DNA of 21,233 nucleotides from Larix sibirica (taxonomy: Eukaryota > Streptophyta > Pinopsida > Pinales > Pinaceae): assembly GCA_004151065.3 (NCBI GenBank), contig NWUY0300018234.1, positions 35,093-56,325 of the forward strand. The letters run 5' to 3'. The translations under genes were made by a program, and so were the position numbers. The notes beneath the pieces are model-generated. The model worked only from the letters and a program-made list of their open reading frames with translations. It searched no databases and had not been told where the DNA came from. Shown here piece after piece: positions 17,578 through 21,233 of the stretch (positions are counted from its first letter, which is position 1; every line of letters starts with the position of its first letter).

Positions 17578-17838
17578 TGGGTCCATTAAACCCACGGAGA
17601 ACATCCATGGGACAATGTCAGCAGTATTTTATTCCTCAAGAAAACAGGAGATTACAACCAGCCCGGCGCGAGAGAGGGCTTAAAGCCTCTTGTTCATCTT
17701 GCCTCTACAAGATTCCATGGATTCATAGCATCTTCTTACACAAGATTTTATAGATTTATAGCATCTTCTACACAGTTACATAAAATTGATTAATTAATTA
17801 CACCCGTATCCAGGCTATCTAATCTCATTCAAAAAACG
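17578..17838 (-). repeat. 5' LTR of the copia element, outer end truncated
   Basis: This 261-bp copy is alignable with 13845-14238. It lacks an internal 75 bp, and its outer portion after CTAATCTCATTCAAAAAA is missing. It contains a private duplication in which ATAGCATCTTCT(T)ACACA appears twice (17725-17742 and 17757-17774). Confidence 0.85.
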
Positions 17839-17841
17839 TGA

Positions 17842-18106
17842 AGGCGTGGGATCACTGACACTCAAATCGCCTAGTTTTTTCCGGCTATTTGTTCCCTATA
17901 ACAGGCGGAATTGTAGTTCCACCCAGTTTACTACGGAATTATGCTATGGAACTGTGCCCCTGGGGTTTTGGCCCATTTTAAGACGACCCAGATCGTCGAA
18001 ATTCCAAAAAAATAACCAAAAAAGAAGGAACTGTGCCTCGCCAGAAAAATTTCCATCACCGGTCGCCGGAATACCGGACGATTTGAGTGCCACTTATCAC
18101 ACGCCT
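17842..18106. mobile_element. 265-bp segment with 28-bp terminal inverted repeats
   Basis: The left end (17842-17869) and the reverse complement of the right end (18079-18106) agree at 24 of 28 bases; both carry AGGCGTG and CACTCAAATCG. A third copy of the end lies at 12660. The size and inverted ends suggest a MITE or the deleted remains of a DNA transposon. However, no 2-, 3-, 8- or 9-bp target duplication is visible in the flanks (..AACGTGA and CTTGGAAAT..), so the superfamily is open. It directly abuts the truncated copia LTR. The 120-codon antisense frame spanning it (18293-17931) is probably not a gene. Confidence 0.5.
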
Positions 18107-18281
18107 CTTGGAAATGGTCAGGGATGCATTCGCAAGTGGTAATATTCGACGTTGGGAGGGTGTCTCTGAAGGTGGTGTTTCTGTGTCTCTCGCAATGCTG
18201 AGTCTGGTTGACCTGTTGATTAGTTGTGGTGCGGCGAAGATGGAACCGAAGGGAGAAGCGACGGGCCATGCAAGGAAATGA
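18087..18281 (+). pseudogene. Possible 5' coding remnant of the cDNA-like segment
   Basis: An open frame reads LLEMVRDAFASGNIRRWEGV, then SEGGVSVSLAMLSLVDLLIS and CGAAKMEPKGEATGHARK. It is in a different frame from the 18329-18793 run and starts inside the right inverted repeat. A methionine at 18114 would place the start just outside the repeat. I do not recognise it, and it may be chance. Confidence 0.25.
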
Positions 18282-19143
18282 AAAATCAGGCAAATAAAGA
18301 TTAATTACAAGCTTCCCAGGCGGCCTAGTTTTACAAAGCGTCTATTCCTTCGTCTGTAAGCGAAGAGATTGAGGCGGTAAAACGGGGCCTTTGGCAGGAA
18401 TTCGAAGAGACTAAGCCACAGGAATATTTCTTCGCTATGGAGCTATGTATTTAGGACCCTGGGACGTCTTAGGCTACGCAGTACCAGTTTGAAAGAACGT
18501 TCTCGCTCTATTGGATCGTGAAATTCCTTCTCGGTCAAGTGTTGCAGGAGTGGGAAGAGAAAGAGAGGGGAGACGAGATCCTGGTTCAGTTCTGGAAGGA
18601 ACTCTATGTGGATATGAGGTTGATGAATATGAAAATTGATGTGATAGAAAAATAATTGGGCATTCCATTCCTGCCTCGAATGGGGGTTGTTGTTTCAATG
18701 GATGAGGCGCAACAGGCGGAGTGTGTTGGCCAACGGGTTGTGGACCCGAGTAACGGAGGAGGTGCCCCCTCTGCATCTTTCCAGTTTCCTTAGGAGTGAT
18801 TTATGATGCTTAGTAGGTTTTTTGTCTTTATGATTTCCGAGTTGTGTAAAGGATATTTTGTGTCGTTAAGTAGGAATGGGTTGATGAAGGAATGATAAGT
18901 TTTTGTATGTATAAGTAGTCGGAAGTAGTATCGACTTTGATAAGAATGGGGAATCTGTCAATGTCCTATTTTCTCCAACATGAGAGGGGTAATTTTGTGT
19001 CTTTTTATTGTTGAGGCTCTCTTTGACAGGTCTGGAAAACTTGTTAATCTCGTCAGAACTTGGTCTGAAGCTGTATGTTGGAACATGTAACTCTTTGGTT
19101 GAAAGTTAATATATATAGTGTGACTTATTTTAAAAAAAAAAAA
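18107..19143 (+). pseudogene. cDNA-like insertion of an unidentified transcript, ending in poly(A)
   Basis: The composition changes to gene-like, more GC-balanced sequence. The segment ends in A12 (19132-19143) directly after a 340-bp region that looks like a 3' UTR (T-rich, with TTTTGTATGTATAAG near 18900). From 18329 to 18793 one frame runs 154 codons with no frameshift and only three internal stops, at codons 42, 48 and 109. Readable parts are EEIEAVKRGLWQEFEETKPQ, EYFFAMELCI, FSLYWIVKFLLGQVLQEWEE, FWKELYVDMRLMNMKIDVIE and VVDPSNGGGAPSASFQFP. The charged helical character is clear, but I do not recognise the family. A processed pseudogene is the simplest reading. A non-LTR element tail or a captured gene is an alternative. 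Confidence 0.5.
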
Positions 19144-19803
19144 CATTATTTCAGAGGAAAATGAAAGGATACTTTTTAGGTTATGGGAAACATTGGAGGC
19201 AAAGGGTGATGGAAAATGTTATTTCCCTTGCACTCAATGCAAGGGCTTCAATAGAAGTAAAATTTTAAAAACAACCGCTGGAAAACATTGTAGGAAATAT
19301 AGACATGCTAAGGGAGAATGAATAGCATACATTAGTAAGGTATTCATTATAATATGTACTCTTTGTATTGATTGCATTATAAAGCTTTTTTATCATTTTA
19401 CTATTTCTTACATGCACTTATTTTTATTTTATTGTTTGTAATTATAAAGACAAAGCGTCCTAAGTGTGCACCGGATAATTTACCAAGTACTAGTAGAAAT
19501 ACTATTAATATACAACCCGAGGAATATGGAGCAAATATTAAAGATCAAGTAAATATTATGGAAGAAGATGACGCTAATAATACATTTTAGGATGATGAGA
19601 TAAATAGATTGATCTAGGACACCTTTTCTCCTATGGAGGACAACTTTGATGTTAATCATGATGTTCATCTGCTTGAGAAGTCACAACAACCATTTTATGA
19701 AGGACCAAGAACAAATCTTCTCTCTACTATAATGTTGTTGGTGAACTTGAAAGTATTGAATGGTTTGTCAAAAACTTGTCTCACAAAAATCCTAAGGTAT
19801 GTA
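19144..19803 (+). pseudogene. CACTA (En/Spm) tnp2-type transposase fragment
   Basis: Two pieces are readable. At 19208-19320 the frame gives DGKCYFPCTQCKGFNRSKIL, then KTTAGKHCRKYRHAKGE and a stop, resembling the Cys/His-containing transposase-associated domain. At 19440-19796, in another frame with two stops, an acidic stretch (IMEEDDANN) leads to FYEGPRTNLLSTIMLLVNLK followed by VLNGLSKTCLTKIL. That is the start of the tnp2 transposase domain (L-Y-x-G-x-x-x-x-x-L-x-x-x-L-L-x-x-N-L-K..S-x-x-x-x-x-x-x-L-L). The exon-like block ends AAG/GTATGT (19794-19802), a good plant splice donor. The rest of the transposase, including its catalytic region, is absent from the window. No CACTA terminal repeat was seen. 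Confidence 0.65.
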
Positions 19804-19816
19804 ATTTAATTCATCA

Positions 19817-19833
19817 TGTGTGTGTGTGTGTGT
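19817..19833. repeat. (TG)n microsatellite
   Basis: About eight TG units directly follow the last recognisable transposase block and its donor site. Confidence 0.95.
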
Positions 19834-19855
19834 AAGGGTCGAATTTGAATCTTGA

Positions 19856-20755
19856 AAATGGAGGGGATGGATAGGGTTTTATAGAATCTCACTAGGGTAT
19901 GATATTTACCAGGTTTTTCCAGTGCCAATGGAGGTAATCTCCGGCCATCTGGTTGATTATTCGGATGAATCTGGACAAAGTGACAACATATTTTGTGGGG
20001 ATGACGAAGTCAAATCATCCTTGGAGCATTCGAGGTGGTTTCGTGGGTCCGAAAGCACGTGGGGATTTGATCCTGATGTCAATCAACATATAGGGTTTTC
20101 ATATGAAAGTCTATTCACTCGGTTTGGATCATTCCCAGAGAAGGTAAGGATGGAGGCCCAAAATACAAGGACAAAACATTCTATGGTAGCGGCTGATATA
20201 GATGGATCTAGTTAAGGGCTTCACTCATGCGGTTGGTTGGAGGATATCATTCCTATGCATGGTTTGACGACAACATTAGCCGATGGTACGCTTACCAGCC
20301 TCAACCTACAAGATTCACTTGCAGATACAACAAATACCTCGTTAATTCATAATTTCATCGGTCGTGCATCTAGTTCTCCCCAGAAGGATGATGGGGATAG
20401 ATCATTGAAGGCAGGTTCTAGCGCTATATCTCTCTCCTATGGTTTAGATCCTAAAGGAGGGGGATTTATTGGGAAGGGTTTGAATTTGGAGGAATTGAAG
20501 GCATACATGATTGATTAGAGTCGTTGTGGAGCAGGGCGAAAGAGGAAGAAGGTTCTTTTGAACAAAGTGTCTAGACTGGAGCTAGTCATAGGAAAGGATA
20601 TCTCGGTGATGGAGATACCTAGGTTCGATGGTAGGATGATGATAGGGAAATTATTTGGAAGGAGATGGAGAAGAGGTGGTGAAGAGGTGGGTAGAAACAA
20701 CATGAAGGAAATTGGTTACAAATTGATTACATCACCACATCTGTTTACAAACTGA
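19856..20755 (+). pseudogene. Unidentified 300-codon frame with two internal stops
   Basis: One frame stays in register from 19856 to the stop at 20753-20755, interrupted only by stops at 20213-20215 and 20516-20518. The parts read KWRGWIGFYRISLGYDIYQV, FPVPMEVISGHLVDYSDESG, then an acidic/Ser-rich middle (DDEVKSSLEHSRWFRGSEST, LNLQDSLADTTNTS) and a basic tail (RCGAGRKRKKVLLNKVSRLE, LFGRRWRRGGEEVGRN). The mix of a folded-looking start, a low-complexity middle and a basic end recalls the ORF1 or ORF1-ORF2 linker of plant LINE elements, but no zinc knuckle, endonuclease or RT motif supports that. A decayed host gene exon is the other option. Without frameshifts, it decayed less than the gypsy pieces. 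A first ATG lies at 19922. Confidence 0.45.
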
Positions 20756-20792
20756 GCGTCATTCAAACTGATTACATCGCCACATCTATTTT
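20719..20792. repeat. Two-copy direct repeat, 45-bp period
   Basis: AA(T/C)TGATTACATC.CCACAT followed by CT.TTT occurs at 20720-20746 and 20765-20791, spanning the end of the unidentified frame. The terminal residues of that frame may therefore come from the duplication. Confidence 0.8.
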
Positions 20793-20933
20793 TTTCGATA
20801 TAATGTTGTGTCTATCCATGTTTCGGTTATGATTTTTGTTCTACCCCATCAAATAACATTTTTTAATGGATAAAATGTGTATTTATTCAATGTCATTGTA
20901 AGGAATTATTAACAATGTGTTAACTATATTCAT
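20793..20933. other. AT-rich spacer
   Basis: I see nothing beyond T-rich low-complexity sequence in this stretch. Confidence 0.4.
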
Positions 20934-21048
20934 AGATCCATTTTTTACCCTAGTTTTATTAAATAGTGAGAGGGATCCATCTTAACCCCGGTTATATTAG
21001 GTTGTGAAATGGATCCATATTAATCCTCATCCTATTAATTTTTTAAGG
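20934..21048. repeat. Three-copy minisatellite, 38-39-bp unit
   Basis: Units start at 20934, 20973 and 21011, each with (A/G)GATCCAT, a CC core and ATTA. The second unit is GGATCCATCTTAACCCCGGT at its start. The third unit has lost the TGA end. Confidence 0.8.
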
Positions 21049-21069
21049 ATAAATAATTTAGGTTTCAAC

Positions 21070-21147
21070 ATCATCATCATCGTCGTCGTCTTCATCATCA
21101 TCATCATCATTGCATCATCATCGTCATATTCATCATCATCATCATTG

Positions 21148-21178
<31 letters not shown>

Positions 21179-21179
21179 A

Positions 21180-21233
<54 letters not shown>
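21070..21233. repeat. Long (CAT)n/(TCA)n trinucleotide microsatellite
   Basis: CAT/TCA/ATC units run from 21070 to the last base. They are interrupted by a CGT cluster (21081-21090) and a few TTCATCA, TTGCATC and TTGTCA variants, and become pure for the last 50 bp. The tract continues beyond the window. Depending on frame it would read as poly-His, poly-Ser or poly-Ile, but no gene context supports translation. Confidence 0.97.

Larger units (their letters stand above)
13845..17838 (-). mobile_element. Decayed Ty1/copia retrotransposon
   Basis: Two related direct repeats (13845-14238 and 17578-17838) bound the element. Read on the minus strand, the order is 5' LTR, primer site TGGTATTAGAGC (17572-17561), a long unassigned interior, RT, RNase H, a purine-rich AAGGTGGACAT and the 3' LTR. 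RT followed directly by RNase H at the 3' end, with no integrase after it, is the copia arrangement. The 5' LTR lacks its outer 90 bp or so, where the inverted-repeat segment at 17842 begins, so no target duplication can be tested. Its length of about 4.0 kb is short for a copia element, because gag, protease, integrase and the front of RT are missing or replaced. Confidence 0.85.

Noticed and set aside
17931-18293. 120-codon minus-strand open frame
   Set aside because: It runs across the inverted-repeat segment and antisense to the cDNA-like sequence. Its only similarity to another frame (WHSNRP / GHSNRP near 12690) comes from the shared DNA repeat, not from protein conservation.

Overview
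This window looks like repeat-dominated, AT-rich nuclear DNA from a plant with a large genome. The evidence is a dense set of decayed Ty3/gypsy and Ty1/copia retrotransposons, a nested miniature LTR element, a tRNA-derived SINE, a CACTA (tnp2-type) transposase remnant and long AT and trinucleotide microsatellites. A gymnosperm or similar bloated plant genome is plausible, but that is inference from the texture of the sequence. I found no intact protein-coding gene. Every recognisable coding segment carries stops, frameshifts or insertions. No rRNA gene, tRNA gene or CRISPR array was seen.

Layout. (1) About 605-2660 is the pol region of a plus-strand gypsy element: a protease/linker piece, then reverse transcriptase (RT). 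The RT is split at 1256-2459 by a minus-strand, 1.2-kb, TRIM-like LTR element that has two LTRs, a primer-binding site, a polypurine tract and a degraded target duplication. (2) 2.7-6.2 kb is old, mostly unassignable sequence with short tandem duplications. (3) About 6180-9530 is a second gypsy element on the minus strand, with gag, a zinc-knuckle remnant, a linker and the C-terminal end of the protease. A SINE with target duplications (8592-8846), a second SINE fragment and AT microsatellites lie within this interval. (4) About 9550-10884 resembles a long LTR and contains a hairpin-forming 38-bp repeat. (5) 10.9-13.8 kb is unassigned, with one strong hairpin, a TATA-like site and a single N at 12746.

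(6) 13845-17838 is a minus-strand copia element. It has two related LTRs, an initiator-Met-type primer site, a polypurine-like site and decayed RT and RNase H, but 2.6 kb of its interior shows no recognisable gag/pol. Part of that interior is a diverged relative of the TRIM at 1256-2459. (7) 17842-18106 is a short segment with 28-bp inverted ends; the same end sequence recurs at 12660. (8) 18107-19143 reads like a cDNA copy of an unknown transcript: a decayed 154-codon frame followed by A12. (9) 19.14-19.80 kb is a tnp2-type CACTA transposase fragment. (10) 19856-20755 is a 300-codon frame broken by only two stops, which I could not identify. (11) The right end holds minisatellites and a long (CAT)n/(TCA)n tract that runs off the window.

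The parts do not form a pathway. They record successive insertions: the TRIM entered a gypsy RT, its relative lies in a copia body, and a SINE entered near a gypsy gag. Coordinates of decayed domains are approximate.
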